Below are positions 35,966 to 48,720 of a stretch of DNA of 64,000 nt, piece by piece. The translations under genes were made by a program, and so were the position numbers. The DNA is from Promerops cafer (Eukaryota > Chordata > Aves > Passeriformes > Nectariniidae): NCBI GenBank assembly GCA_013398275.1, contig VZSE01002470.1, forward strand, positions 992,001 to 1,056,000, in the 5' to 3' direction. The notes beneath the pieces are model-generated. The model did not search any database and was not told the DNA's origin. It saw nothing but the letters and a program-made list of their open reading frames with translations. Each line of letters begins with the position of its first letter. The first letter of the stretch is position 1.

Positions 35966-38900
35966 TGGGATTGCGCTGCACGGTGTACACAGGTGACTCG
36001 GGACCCGGTTTTAATTTTATTTGAGACATCATGTTACTTTCATACTTCAGTAGCTGGTTGAGAAGCTGTGCTTCTGTTTCTGCCTTTCCATATCGCACAA
36101 GAAATTCCCTTAGAATACCCATCCTGCAATTCAAACCTTCTTGAAGAGGCACTGGGCTGGATAGGGGGCTAACGCAATCCCTACAAATCAACGTGGGAGG
36201 ATATTTCCTGTATTTAACAAAATACCTTTGAACTAACTTTCAGCATTCATTACTGATTGATGTGCATCTTTGTCACTGGCAGGCAAATGTGCAGACCAAA
36301 TATTTGGTGAGATATTAAAACTAAGTTTATGATTGTTAAGAGGGACTGCTAAGCATCTGCCACTGTCTAACAAAACTAAAAGAGTGCTCCACATGCTGCT
36401 TGTAAAAGGCATGGGACGTCTTGGTGATTGCTAACAGACTAAGATCCCGGCCTTGCTATCTTTGCTTATCACAGTCCAAGGTAATTACATGAAATTATTA
36501 ACCAGCACACCCAGTCCTGCCTGCTAGCAGAGAGGCACTTGCTGCTGCCTGATGGTACAAGCATTTCCGGCCGCTAACTTCTGCACCCCAGACAGCTCAG
36601 CAAGCCTCACACCTGGTGGGATTTCTCTCTTCTAAATCCATGTGCATGAATGCAAAGTTCAGCAGACGACCATGGTGACATGAGAGTCCTTTACCTCTGG
36701 GGTGATGGCAGGTGACGCATGACCAGCCCGGGCTGAGCCAGCCCCTGCTCTGTGCTCCCTTAGGCAGGTGCAGTGCTGGTGCAAATGGGGGACCCAGCCC
36801 TGGGGGCTGCGGTGCTGGCACGGGGCTCAGCAAGGGTAAGCAGGACTGGGCAAACTGGGGAGACTGGCTATACCAGTGAGAGAGCACTGGCTGTACTGGA
36901 GGGGAGCACTGACTGTACAGGTGAGCAGCCCCATCCCCAGCATGCGCTCAGCAGAGACAGAGGTAGGAACAGTGGTGAGGCGAGGCAGCAGTGCTGGGAG
37001 CTGCAGAGATGTGTCCCCCAGCCCTGTTTTACATTTCCATTAGGGTTTTCTCTGCCTTTCTGACCTTGTGACCCCATGGGGTTTATTTCTGACCGTCAGG
37101 GCTGAGTGAAGGCAAGGGCACCTGGGGTGTGAGCGCCTGCTGCCCTGAGGCAGCCACTTGATAGCTGGCTCTCACAGCAGCCACATCGAGTTACACTCAC
37201 CCTATTGCATTATAAATACCAGAATTAGCCTTGCTTAATTATTTAAAACTATAGATTAAAAGCAGACAAAGGCTCTTTGACTCCTTCCCAGAGCACACAT
37301 ATCATTTATCAGAAGTACGGTCGCCTGGTGACAAGCACAGGGGAGCGTGCCAGGTCTGTTGGTATGAGGTGCTCCCAAGCTGCTGGCACAGCTGGAGCCA
37401 CAGGAGAGGAAAATCACGGTGGGGATGGGAGCTGGTGCCATCTCACCCAGGGAGGGTAATGTTTAGCATCTGCCAATCTTTGGGCTCACATTATTATTAC
37501 TATTATTATTATCATTATTAACATCATCATCATCCATCACCAGGGCAGTAAGCCACAGCAGTCATTAGGCTAATGTGAATTACAGGTATTTTGTTCCAGC
37601 TTGTTGTAACAGCAGCACACAGATTACTGGGGTGATAAGGCACATTTTGTGGGCTCAGCTGTGGGGACTCACCCACCAAAGGGCGTCCAGGCACTGCAAG
37701 CCTCCCCATCAAGTAGCCCCCACATCCAGGTGCCTCCCTCTGCCCTGAACCCACTGACCATGCAGAAAGGGGCTTCCTAAAACAAGTGGCCGACTTTGAG
37801 GTCAAACCTCCTGTCCTCCTGGCAGATGATCCTCTGCAATGCAGGTGCACACCTGAAAGCTGCTGTCATCAGACAAAGCTTTGGGGCTTTCAGAGACTGA
37901 CATGGAATTCTTTCCCATTTTGCTGACCCCAGCTATTCTGTATTTCTAAAATACAGTTAATTAACACTAGAAAAATCATGCAAACTAGCAAGTGCCATCA
38001 ATTGAAAAATCAAAACCAATGACAAACTTTCAGCTTCATTCTTTGTAGGATTTAACATACAGCATGACCTTTTCTGCCATTGCTCTCTCACAAGAAAAGC
38101 TGTAGAGCCAAACTCCAGCTGCACTTCAGACACTGGAAATGCGTTGACAGAAAGTTCATACTTTAAAATGAAAAAAAGTTAAGTTCTGGTTAACAGAGAG
38201 AAGCATGCAAGTGCTTAAAAGTAACAGAGGCCAGTTTAAAGATCCCACACACCTCCACCTGCACATGCAAACTCTTGTGGGGAGTGAGGACAGGCCCTAC
38301 TCCTCTCAGCCTTCCCAAGAGGGGTGAGGGACAGTACTCTCACCCTGAGGAAAGGAGGCCTCCCCAGGGACTGGATGTTGTTGGGTCTGAAGCCCAAAAA
38401 AGTGATGGTTTTCCCCCATAGTTGCAGTTAAAAGTGCCAGAAACCCGCATTACCCCCCAGGCTCAGGTTACTTGTGTAAATAGCTTTAAACTCGCTCTGC
38501 TGGCCCACACTGATGTGTTGGTTTTGCAGCCACCTGACTTGCAGGACGTGTATGACCAGCTGCTCTCAGCTGCCCTTCATTAATCTCTTGGTTCTTCAAA
38601 AAAGACGCACTCATGAATAAATCCCGGGCATCCAGAAAAGCAGAGGTTCTTCCCTGTAACCACAGTTTTAAGTGATCATTTCTGCTCAGGAAATGATCTC
38701 TTGGATCAGTGGTTTTACAAACCCAGACTCAGGGCTCTGACTCTGGACATCATGAGATTTTTGCCCAGTCTTATCCTTTCTACAAAGTACCAGGGTCTCA
38801 CAAGGTTGCAGACAGCAGTGTCCTCTGAGTACAGATCCCGTTCCCAAAATAATGCCTTCTGACTGTTTTTGCATGGGTGGCATTTCACAAAGGCCCATTA

Positions 38901-41900
38901 TCTGCCCAGAAATGGATGCCAATACAGTATTTTTAACAAAAGCAGTTTGGTCATCATCTGGCCCTATTGACAAAATTCTTCTGAGATGCTCTAGTTCAGT
39001 TCTCAAATGACACAGCAGAAATAAAACACTGTGAACTACATTTGCTTTCTAGATTTCAGCTGAAGTTGAACACTGACCTGTGCTGCAGAAGGCAGCACTG
39101 ACAGCTTTGCAGTTTAAAGATGCAGGTTGCATGTGAAAGGGCTGAGGGATGTGCAGGGGAAAAACGAGATGTCACAGGGGGCAGGATGTCAAGGAGACCT
39201 TGGCAAAACACAAACCAGGCATTTCACATAAAAACCTGCAAAAAGCAGCTGCTTTCCTGCTGCACTCTCCATTCTCCTGTACAGGTGCAGGTTGACAGGT
39301 GCTGGGCAGGACCCCAGACCTCCACTCTACAGCTTTCTAAATCCAACAGCTGTGGATTAACTCCATTTCCAACCTGTTTAGTTTTTCCCTTGTAAAGAAC
39401 AGCTGTACCCTTGTAGGCAGCTGTAAGCAGAGCTGCATCCCTCAGGTTACCTGCCCTTTCCAGGACTGCTAATCCCTTTAACATTCCTGGGGATTATTTC
39501 CATCCCGACAGGACGGCACAGGCTGCCAGCAGCAGTGCACAGTCCTGACACAGAGGGGCTCACACAGCATCCCACCACCAGGAGACAAGTTGCTTAATCC
39601 TGAGTAAAAGCTCTGTGAAGGGCATCTCCTCTCCTCCTTGTGAGGAAAAACCAAAAAGCAGCAGCAGCCAAAGGAAGCATAGCCCAGCTCCAGCTGTGGC
39701 CAAACCCTCATGTCCAATGCCTGTCCTTGGGCAGGACCCAGACATCTTCCTCCTCCTCTTCCTCTCCAGGAGCAGGCTAAAACCTTTCTCCTTGTTCTGG
39801 GGGGCTGCACAAAAGCCACTCAGCACCCCAAGCAGCACACCCTGTTTTACACCCCTAGTAGAGCATATTTAATATATATTTGCAGCATTCATGCTTTCAA
39901 AAGCATTTAGTGCTGCACCAAAGCTGCCTGATATCCTGTTTCCCAAAAAGATTGCTGCTGAGTATAATCAGAAGTGGAAACAATTTCTCCCAGGATTGCA
40001 GAGTGATGATTTTATTGCGGCTCTCCCAGGAACTGGGGGATTTTTAAGTATTTCCAGGTGGTCTGAGCAGGAATTTGGGCTTTGCTTTAGGTCAGAACAG
40101 AACAAGATACTAAAATGTCACATGTCTTCCCCAGTCAGTCCCACACCCTGGGGCAGGAGGGTGTCTGGTCTCTGGGCCACCTCAAAGATGCTGAAAATTC
40201 CCTGTGTGGTCTCCTAGAAAACTAATAGAGACTGGAGACTGATTTCACAGTACGGTTGAGAGAGGAGATAACTCCATGTGTGATGTCCAAGTACCTGCCA
40301 GGGGCCTGGCATCCTCATCCTGGCAGTCTTGCTTTTTACTAACAGAAAAGCAGCTGGAAACACACATTCCCTAGAAAGCCTCGAGCTTCTAGAAATGAGG
40401 AAAGCAAGCAAAAAAGCAGGCAAAAGTCTGAGTGTGTTGAAGCAAACAGTTACTTTTTATAAGCAATACTCCAAAGCAGACCTATTTAAAAGGTCACCCT
40501 GTCTTCCTCAGCACAGCAGGGGGTATTAACATCCACATGTATTTTTTTGTTTTTATCTTGAAAAAAAAACAAAATAAAAATGTCCAACACCTTTTGCTGA
40601 TTTATGATGGTGGCCAGGGAGGTGCCAGAGCAGAGCCTTGTTCATTGATCTGCGGCTGAATCATGCAAAAACAGACATCCTGCTGTAAATCCACTGCAGA
40701 GACCTGGCTTGATTTACACCTCCAGCACCATAAATAATGACAAAAAGCAGCCTGATAGCACTCTGTCTCTGCTACACGGACATGCAGTACCTCAGGTCTC
40801 AGAGATGACAGATCTACTCCCTGACAAACATTCTGCACTGGGTCCTATTTGCCAGCCTGCAGGAGAAAGGATGCCCCATCCTTACCCTCAGCATAACCCC
40901 AAGCTGTGCTCCAGACACACCAATATTTTTATATTCTCATTTTTCTTTTCTGCTCAGTCCAAATGAAGACATTCCTTGAATTGTTCCGGGCTGAGGGCTT
41001 CTGAAGGTTTAAAGTGCTATTCTTTAGAGAGGTTCAAGGCTCCTTCCAGTCCCAGTCAGGGCTTTGACTTTGTCCCTGGGGCAGCAGTACAGACACTCAC
41101 AGGAAGCTAAACCCTCGAGGTGGGTTTCTGCACACCCCTAGGCACATCTAGTGCCACAAAAATCCAAGCACAGAGGTACCTGCTGTGTCCTGGCCCCCGT
41201 GGTTTATTGAGGCAAATTGCACTCCTCATGAGGACTTTCACATGCTGGTTTAACAGAACCGGCCCAGAAAAGCTTCCAGTCCATTTCAGTTCCTCCCACT
41301 CCTTCCTTCCCAGTTTTTTTTCTTAATTTGTACTAGTTTAAGGGAAAAGTTCCCTATCTGCCTTTAGTAAATAGGTTGATAAATTGCTGTTTCTTTGCAA
41401 GCCTCAGTCATGCAACGTCAGATTGCTGCAGTCTGGAAATAACCACATTAGCCCATCCAAAACCTCCAGGCTCACCACGGTGCTCCCTCAAAATGCTGCA
41501 TAAGACAGAAGCAGAGGGCCCTTCCCTGATCATCCTGGGTGTCTGGGGAAACACCACAAGCCCAGCCTGAAGGACTGGATGACACCATTCCAGAGGTGTG
41601 CATTGCTGGGTGTTAGACCTATGTGGATGTGGGGAAAGCCTGCCCAAGCAAATCTCCCAGGATCTGGGTCTTGAGGTAGGGAAGAAGGGACTCCCACTCC
41701 TGAGCTGCAGAAGGAAAACCATACATGATGGAGGCAGGGGAGAACAGTATTTAATAAATAACAGTGCTGCACCAGTGCCCCAAGAGCTAGCACAGCTTAG
41801 CAACAGGACCCAAGAGCTAATTGGTCCAGAGAAAAATACCAAAGTCACTTGAGTGTCAGCCATTTACACACTCGGGTTGGTCCTTCAGGCTCAGTTGGCT

Positions 41901-44011
41901 GCATAAGCCTTCCACGCTCGCTGCTCACTGCATTATCCCGTAGCAGAGCACATCAAGTGGATTTAAGATAGACAAATCCAAGATGGACATGTCCCAGCCC
42001 TTCTCCTGACATGCATCAGGATCTGATACCAACACACAAGCAAGTGTGGGCATCTGTGTCACTGGAGGCAGCTCTGGACTAAACAGGAGCAGCAGGAAAG
42101 GGCAGTGGGATGACACGGTGACATTGAGCCAAGTCTATTAAGAGAGATTCCAAAAACAGTGTTTCTGTTAAAAACACCTGGCATTTTATTGAAGTTACTC
42201 CATAGAGAGACCTTTTTGTTTGAAAAATGAAGACATAGCTTTGCCATTTGAAATAGGAGTTCAACTATTTCATTCATGTCAAAACAAACCTTTGCTTTTG
42301 TACCTTCCTTCCTTCCTTGTCTTTTCTCTGCCTCTTCTGTGGAGAAAGAAAAAAAAAAAAAAGAGAGAAGTTCAAGAAAAAAATGAAGCCATTTTACCCC
42401 AGTGAAAATCTGATATGCTTTCTCATTGTTCAAAACCTGGCTTTCATCTAACAAAAATTAGCCATGAAATTGCACTGCCTTAACCCTTGGCTGTTCTTCA
42501 GTCCCTGCATCTCTGGATGGCAAGGCTGAGCTCCCAGTTTCAGCCTGGGGAGTCCAGCCCCACAAGGGTCTGAGTCAGCCTGGCACTTGCCACCAAACAT
42601 CAAACCACGCCACCTTCCCTTCTGCCAGCAGTGAAGTGGGATCCTAGAGGAAAATAATGTGACACAAAAAATCACTGGTTGCAGCTTCCAAGCACCTTTT
42701 AAATATGTACCAAACTATTCACCCCAATTACACTCCTGTAATGGGCTCTGATTTGTTTTCCTTTGTTCCCAAAGCAGTAGGGTACTGGCCACATTAACAT
42801 TCAATGAGAAGTTGTTTGATATTGAATCTTTTCTTCAGCAGTATTATTCCTTACACAAATTTGTTTGATTGCAATCCACTTCACATTTTTAAGTGCTTAC
42901 TGACTGTGAAAGAATGACTTAGCCTGCTTTCTCTTGGCTTTTTTTATTGATTTCTCTTTTAAAAAGGTTTTATTCCTTTTATACATGAGATTGAAATAAG
43001 AGAAAGAGCAACATTACTGAACAACTGTTTTTCTTCCAGCTCCATCAACCCATATAACTTCACAGTAGGCCTCAAAAAATACTGTAATAATGAGACATTT
43101 AAAGACATGAAGCTGCCTACACCCTTTTCCTGGGACTTTTTTGGTTCTTACTGGTAAACTTCCAAATTGTTCAAGTGAATAGTCAGAAATAAATTGCTCT
43201 TTCTGAGCACCTGATTAGACCATACACTGAGTAATTGGAGGCAGACCTACTGTGCTCCTCATTTAAAGACACAGCCCACCACATGCAGTTGGTCTTATAA
43301 CTTGTGCTTTGCACTCACTTTGTATAGGAGTTTTTGGTAAAGAGAAAATGTAAAGGAATTGGAAAACACCAACAGTGAGCATGCCCTGTGGTTTGCCTGA
43401 AATCCAAGCTGCCATTCCTTTCAAAACAATGGGCTCTTGTTCTTACATCCAGAACATACAAATTATTGCAGCATGATCACAGACTGCATGGGCGAAGGAT
43501 GCTTTTCTTGGCACTGGACTCAATCCTCATGAATAGGTCAGCAGGATATCAGCAAAACCTTTCCTTGACAAGAGGTTTCAGATACAGCAGGACTTCCTCA
43601 GGCCAGTGTTTCAGAAGCCACTTAAATACTACAGCATCCCCTTGTGCTATGGGACCAACAGCCTCATCCAGAATGCCCAAAGCAGCAGCTCAACACAGTC
43701 TATATCCATATCTGCTTCCAGTTTTAGTTAGACCTATCTTGCATTAATTAATCCTTGGCACTAAATTCGGCAGCCACTGAAGCGAGTGGCTGGCAAGTAA
43801 TTTAAGTGATCTAATTAATATGTGTCTTATCAACAACACAAAGGGAGTATTTTTTAAAATCTCTAAAAAACCCACACCAGCACATGAAGGCACGTGCACT
43901 CTGATGCTGACATGGGTGTCAAGCAGCCAGGACAAGCACCAGCTCCTCTCTGGGGTTCTTACACCAAGCAGGGTGAGACTTCTCACGCAAACACCTCATT
44001 TTTTCTTCCAG
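35966..44011. other. Spacer before the FAM107A core exons
   Basis: No splice-supported exon was found. It contains the ATT repeat at 37.5 kb and several short A or T runs. A few minus-strand and plus-strand ORFs of about 100 codons (for example 35802-36191 minus, 38686-39006 minus) look protein-like in places but lack recognisable homology. It would be intronic for the long FAM107A isoforms. Confidence 0.5.
37490..37535. repeat. (ATT)n / (ATC)n interrupted trinucleotide repeat
   Basis: Runs of TTA/ATT with C interruptions grading into ATC units; an AT-rich simple repeat between the FAM107A candidate promoter and its core exons. Confidence 0.9.
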
Positions 44012-44186
44012 CATCGATGTACACGGAAATACAGCGGGAGCGACCAGATGGTGGGAATATCCTGACTCACCCAGACTACATAGATGGAAACCCAGACCTC
44101 ATCAAACCTAAAAAGCTCCTAAATCCTGTAAAAGCCTCGAAGAGCCATCAAGAGCTGCACAGGGAGCTGCTGATGAACCACAAAAG
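44012..44186 (+). CDS. FAM107A: FAM107A coding exon with internal ATG
   Basis: A strong acceptor (cattttttcttccag) ends at 44011 and the donor gtaagg starts at 44187. The ATG is at 44017. It encodes residues 1-56 of the core isoform, from MYTEIQ to LLMNHK, ending in phase 2. The acceptor shows that an upstream exon, coding or untranslated, is spliced on. The five bases before the ATG (ca tcg) are open in frame and take one base from that exon. Confidence 0.94.
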
Positions 44187-47100
44187 GTAAGGGGAGGTCG
44201 CAGCCTGCCACTGGAGCATTGCAAGAGGTGCTGAGCTGTCAGAGCTCAGGAGCTGAGGCACAGGTGCCAGTGACAGACTGCAAGCTGGAACAGCACGATA
44301 AATCTCCCTTGCAAACACAGTATCCTGTCCTCCTTTGCTGTGTCCTTTCCTCTTTTCTCTGATGTGACCATTTCTTTCAAAAAAATAAAGCAGAACTAAA
44401 AGCCCCTGCTCTACCATCCTGAAGCATTGGCTGGCACTTTTTAGAGTCACAAGCACTGGAAGATGCAAGGCATCCCTACAGACCCTTTTTGGTGTCCCTT
44501 GGAGGTTTTCTGGTTTTTCTGTCTCCATCACTGATCTGCCAAGTCCCCAGCAATGTACAGCATTCCTGTGCACTTGAAGGTCAATCCAGAGGCAGGAAGA
44601 AGTGCAGGCTGGGCGCAGCCATTGAAAGCTGAGGTAGCAGTGGAGTGAGATCTGTACAAGGCTACTCACCAACTCCCTAAATATCAAATGGGTAAAGACA
44701 GGCTAGAATTCATGTTCCTGACTTTCTACCCCATCAGCTCAATTTAACTCTTTGGGGGTAGAGATACAACATCAGGAAAACCATACGAATGATCAAGAAC
44801 CCACAACTACATCGCTCCATTGCGGCAACTGTCCGAACATCAGTGCAAAAAATTCCTATTCTGCTCAGAGGCTTTTAAGCACAGCAAAAAATCTGCTGGC
44901 TTTATATTGACATTTTCTGAACACCCTGAAATAGCCTGACACAATAGCTCTTTGGCTGCCTAATTAAAAGGAGCACAGCCTCTGTTCTAAAGGACTGCAG
45001 TCATCACAAGAAGCAGACACGTATATTAATTCAGTGAACAATCAAGCCTGACAGCAGGGTGCATTAATCAATACTGGCACTGGCTGGGCTTGGGTTTGAT
45101 TTGATTTTCCCAGAATCAGAAGAATTACAGGGACCTTTCTCTGGCATCAAGGCAGATGTCACTATTCCAGCCAGATATTTTTAAAAGTCTCTGGCTTGAG
45201 AGTGACCATCTCCTCCCTAGTGATACTACTCAGTTTAAAGGGTCACCTACCAGCACTGTCTTTGATCTCACAGAACATTACTCCAGTCTAACCGTGACAG
45301 AACAAAGGAACAAGAAACCCCTGCAATGGAAGCAGCAGAGAGGAATGGCAGTGAAGGAGGTACAGACCCTGTGGCACCAGAGCTGCACCTCACACTGGCA
45401 AACACAAAGTACATCACCTCTGTGTTCCAGTTCTGTGCCTGCCACCGTGTCACATAACGTGTGCCATCAGGTACTGGCAGGAGGCAGCTCCACCACAGAC
45501 ATCCTGCACCACCTACTCAAGTGGCCCCTCTCAAGCATCAGTTTAAATCTGTTTTGCCTCTGACCTCCCAAGCATTTTTCAGCAAATATTTGAAACAAAC
45601 CCTACTGCAAAAAGTAATCCATTGTTGCTGGTTTCTTGTCACTCTCAAATCTACCAGTTTTGCTTCCTGCTAAATATTACCATAAAGGGAGAGAGGGGAG
45701 AACGGGAGAGAGAAGAAATTATGACTTGCTCGTGTTTCTGCTTTGGTTGGTTTTTCCCCCTCAAGCAGCAGGGAGAAGCAACTGAAATCAGCAGCTTGTG
45801 TAACAAAATCCTTATCTTACTCAACACCTCTGGGCACTAACAACACAGGCTGATTAAATCAAAGAATAGTAACAAATCTACAGGCAACATTGCAAGCTGT
45901 GTCTCCAGCAAGCCAAGGCAGGTTTTCCTTCTCTCAAGCCTTGGGAAAAGCAATTTTGCAGCATCCCAGTTGTTCCTGCTTCAGAAACCATCGTGAAAGC
46001 TCTGGGGCCAAGGCTATGGCTGCCTTCACTTATGTTGCTGTGAACTTTGTCCTGTCATTAAGCAAAAAAAAAAAGAAATTACAATAGGAAGTATCGTTAA
46101 AAGTGGTACTGGAAGGATGCAAGCACTGGGCCCCAGCCATGCTGTGACAGTGCAAAGGTTTGCTGCATCTGGAGGGTGGTTCCTCTCTCCTGCCTGCCAG
46201 TTCAGCTTCTCGTGGTGTGTGGTACCACCTCAGCACCTGCTACCCTGCCAAGAAATCCACAGCCCACAGGGTTTGATGCCTCTACTTTCAAACAACCTTG
46301 GCCAAAACCAACCAGCCCTTTGGTCAACAGAGACCTCCTGGAGCTGAGGAGGAGCTTTACATTAACAGCACTCCCCTACCCAGGGCACCCTGGGCAAGCC
46401 CTTAGCACAGGCATGGGGAGGTCCCCTCCCCTCTCAACACCGACCTGCGCCCACAGAACCCCAAACACCACCCATAGCTACTCCAGGTACGGCAATATCC
46501 AAAGTGTGAGGTTTCTGAAATGTGTGCAAGGAACGCCTTCCATCTCTTTACCACACATTTATGCCTTGCCTGCACGGCTCTGCTGTGTCTCCTTTCCTGT
46601 GCTCCCACCCCTCACAGAACAGGGGTTCACCTGAGATGCATCAGGTGGCCAAAGGGGAGTCAGGGACCTGTGCCATCAGCAAACCCTCCTGCTTCCAGGA
46701 GAAAAGGACAGTTCATTTTGGCCTCGTGATCCAAACTATCCATGTCAGCAGGGGGAACGCCGGCCCTCAGCTCCGAAGCAAAGCTTCAGATGAAGCAAAG
46801 CTTCAGAGCTTCAAAGCTTCCGATGGGATGCGCGGGGAGAGAAGGAGCTGCCAGGACAATTACTGCAGCCCAATGACTACCCCTGCTGGTGGGAAAAAAA
46901 TCGTCATCATTGCACATGTTCTCAGCGCCGCTAATCGTCACCTGACGCCGCTAAAACCAGTAACAGCAGGAGCCTACGGAAGGTCCCTTTTCCACACCCG
47001 ACACAGAAAGCTGTGGTACCCCGGGGCAATGGGATCAGTAGAACTTCCAGCACCAAACGTGCCATACACGAACAGCAACATGTGCCTACCCCAAGCAGGC

Positions 47101-48720
47101 AGCCCAAGGCACCATCAAACACCCTCAAACCTTGTGGATGGATTTGTGGGTCAGGGCTGGTTCATAGATCTCCCATGGATCTCACGGAACACAGGTCTCC
47201 CGTGTTTCCATTTAGGACCAAGACAAGTTTTGGAGTTGCCAGGCTGGCAGTGGTTACACCCCAGGTATAGATGCTCTGGCCCTCATTTATCTGCTTTTTA
47301 TCCACAGAGGTTTGGGCGTGGAGAGCAAGCCAGAGCTGCAGCGAGTGCTCGAGCACCGACGGCGAGACCTGCTCATCAAGCAGAAGAAGGAAGAGGAAGA
47401 GGCAAAGAAATTGCAGTCTCCTTTTGAAAAAGAGCTATTAAAGAGGCACCAGAGGCTGGATCAGGTAGAACTGAGCTTTCAGCCATCCTTGGGTTACCCT
47501 AACCACCCGACACATGGCACAAGGGAGATGGGTGGGCTGAGGCTCAACCCAAGGTATAGTACTGCTACCCCTCCATAAAACAGCAGCCAAAGTACATCCT
47601 TCACTGCTGCCCCACACAGCTGCAGCACTCTCATCCTCACAGTGGGGTCCACCAGGTTTATACCACTTCACCCAGGACCCCTATTGCACACCACTTGCCC
47701 TGGGTCTCCTCTGGGTCCCACACAGTGTCCTTGGGGTTTTTTTCCTGTTCAAAGCACCCTAAACTGCACGGGGGCTGTTGCAGCACCCACCACAGGAGGG
47801 CTCAGGACCCTGCAGTGCAGGCTGAGAGGCTGCAGAAGTGCTGGAAGAAACATTGCTGCAATCTTACCCAAACTGCTTTGAGGAACATTTCCTGGCATGT
47901 ACCCTGGCCAAAATTCTGCCTGGGGAAAGCGATATTCACTTGACAGCAGCACAGCCATGCCCCAGGTGCTCTGTGCCTGTCCTCTTACCCAAACCAGTGC
48001 AAGCAGTGAGCAGGCTCATTACCACCAAGAATAAAGTCATTGCCTCCCCTACTTGCCAGTATTTGCACTGCAAATGGATGAAACCAGTTTGTTTAATTAA
48101 CAACACAACAACAATGTCCGTCAAGCTGAGATCACTTGAAAATCAAAGCCTGGCACTCTCAGAGAACAAGGAATATGAAACAAGGTGGTTTAGTGAAGAT
48201 CCATAAAGACTTCACATATAAAAGTAAGACAGTACAATGACTTACCTCACCTTAGACAATACTTAATGCTGAGAGCTTTCCCAGGCTCACAGGCCTCATT
48301 TGCTGGGAAGGAGTCAAACCTTTTCCTCCCTCTCCCATGCCAGGTCTGAAGTGAAGCCCTACCCTGCTTTTCTGATGGAGGTGTTCCTCCCTGGAGGAAA
48401 GAAATAAATTAATGTTTCAGCAGGACAGAAGGAGACTAAGGGTGAACATAGGTTTGGTGTGATGGCTTGTAAAAAGAGAGCCACAACACATGCACTACAC
48501 ACTCATTCAGCTTTGGGCAATGATAACTGGACCCAGCAATAATGTAGCCTTGTGTTTTACATAGCTGATGCCCTTTTGTCCTTTCATGTGCACAAAGAAT
48601 TCTTTCTTACAGCTGGAGAAAGAGCAGGAAAAGCAGGAAGACCATGCACCGGAATTCATTAAAGTCAAGGAAAACCTGAGAAGAACATCAACGGTGACGG
48701 GGGACGAGAAGGCAGCATAG
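44017..48720 (+). CDS. FAM107A: FAM107A (DRR1/TU3A), actin-associated stress-response protein, core isoform
   Basis: Joining 44017-44186, 47308-47464 and 48613-48720 gives 144 codons plus stop, equal to the human core isoform length as remembered. The product starts MYTEIQRERPDGG. It contains LIKPKKLLNPVKAS, SHQELHRELLMNHKR and SKPELQRVLEHRR, then a strongly charged helical/coiled-coil stretch (KQKKEEEEAKKLQ) and a C-terminal DHAPEFIKVKENLRR. This is the FAM107 domain. The family protein binds and bundles actin, responds to stress and glucocorticoids, and can reach the nucleus (basic clusters are present). FAM107B is the alternative paralogue; the gene neighbours and the start sequence favour FAM107A. 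The reading frame is open for five bases upstream of the ATG to the acceptor at 44011 and accepts a phase-1 upstream exon, so longer N-termini are possible. Confidence 0.95.
46775..46820. repeat. 17-bp palindromic tandem repeat around AAGCTT
   Basis: Two direct copies of gaagcaaagcttcaga(t/g), with a partial inverted third (gcttcaaagcttcc). Each copy is itself a hairpin (GAAGC, AAA, GCTTC). It lies in the first core intron of FAM107A. Confidence 0.85.
47308..47464 (+). CDS. FAM107A: FAM107A middle coding exon (charged helix)
   Basis: Acceptor gctttttatccacag ends at 47307; donor gtagaa at 47465. It encodes residues 57-109, including GLGVESKPELQRVLEHRRR, then KKEEEEAKK and FEKELLKRHQRLDQ. Rich in Glu, Lys, Arg and Leu, it is the predicted coiled coil of the FAM107 domain. 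An unrelated stop-free frame overlaps it on the same strand. Confidence 0.94.
48613..48720 (+). CDS. FAM107A: FAM107A last coding exon and stop
   Basis: Acceptor attctttcttacag ends at 48612. It encodes 35 residues starting LEKEQEKQEDHAPEFIK and ending GDEKAA, with TAG at 48718-48720. The DHAPEFIKV-ENLRR core matches human FAM107A; the last eight or so residues diverge. Confidence 0.94.
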   Translation: MEKEQEKQEDHAPEFIKVKENLRRTSTVTGDEKAA

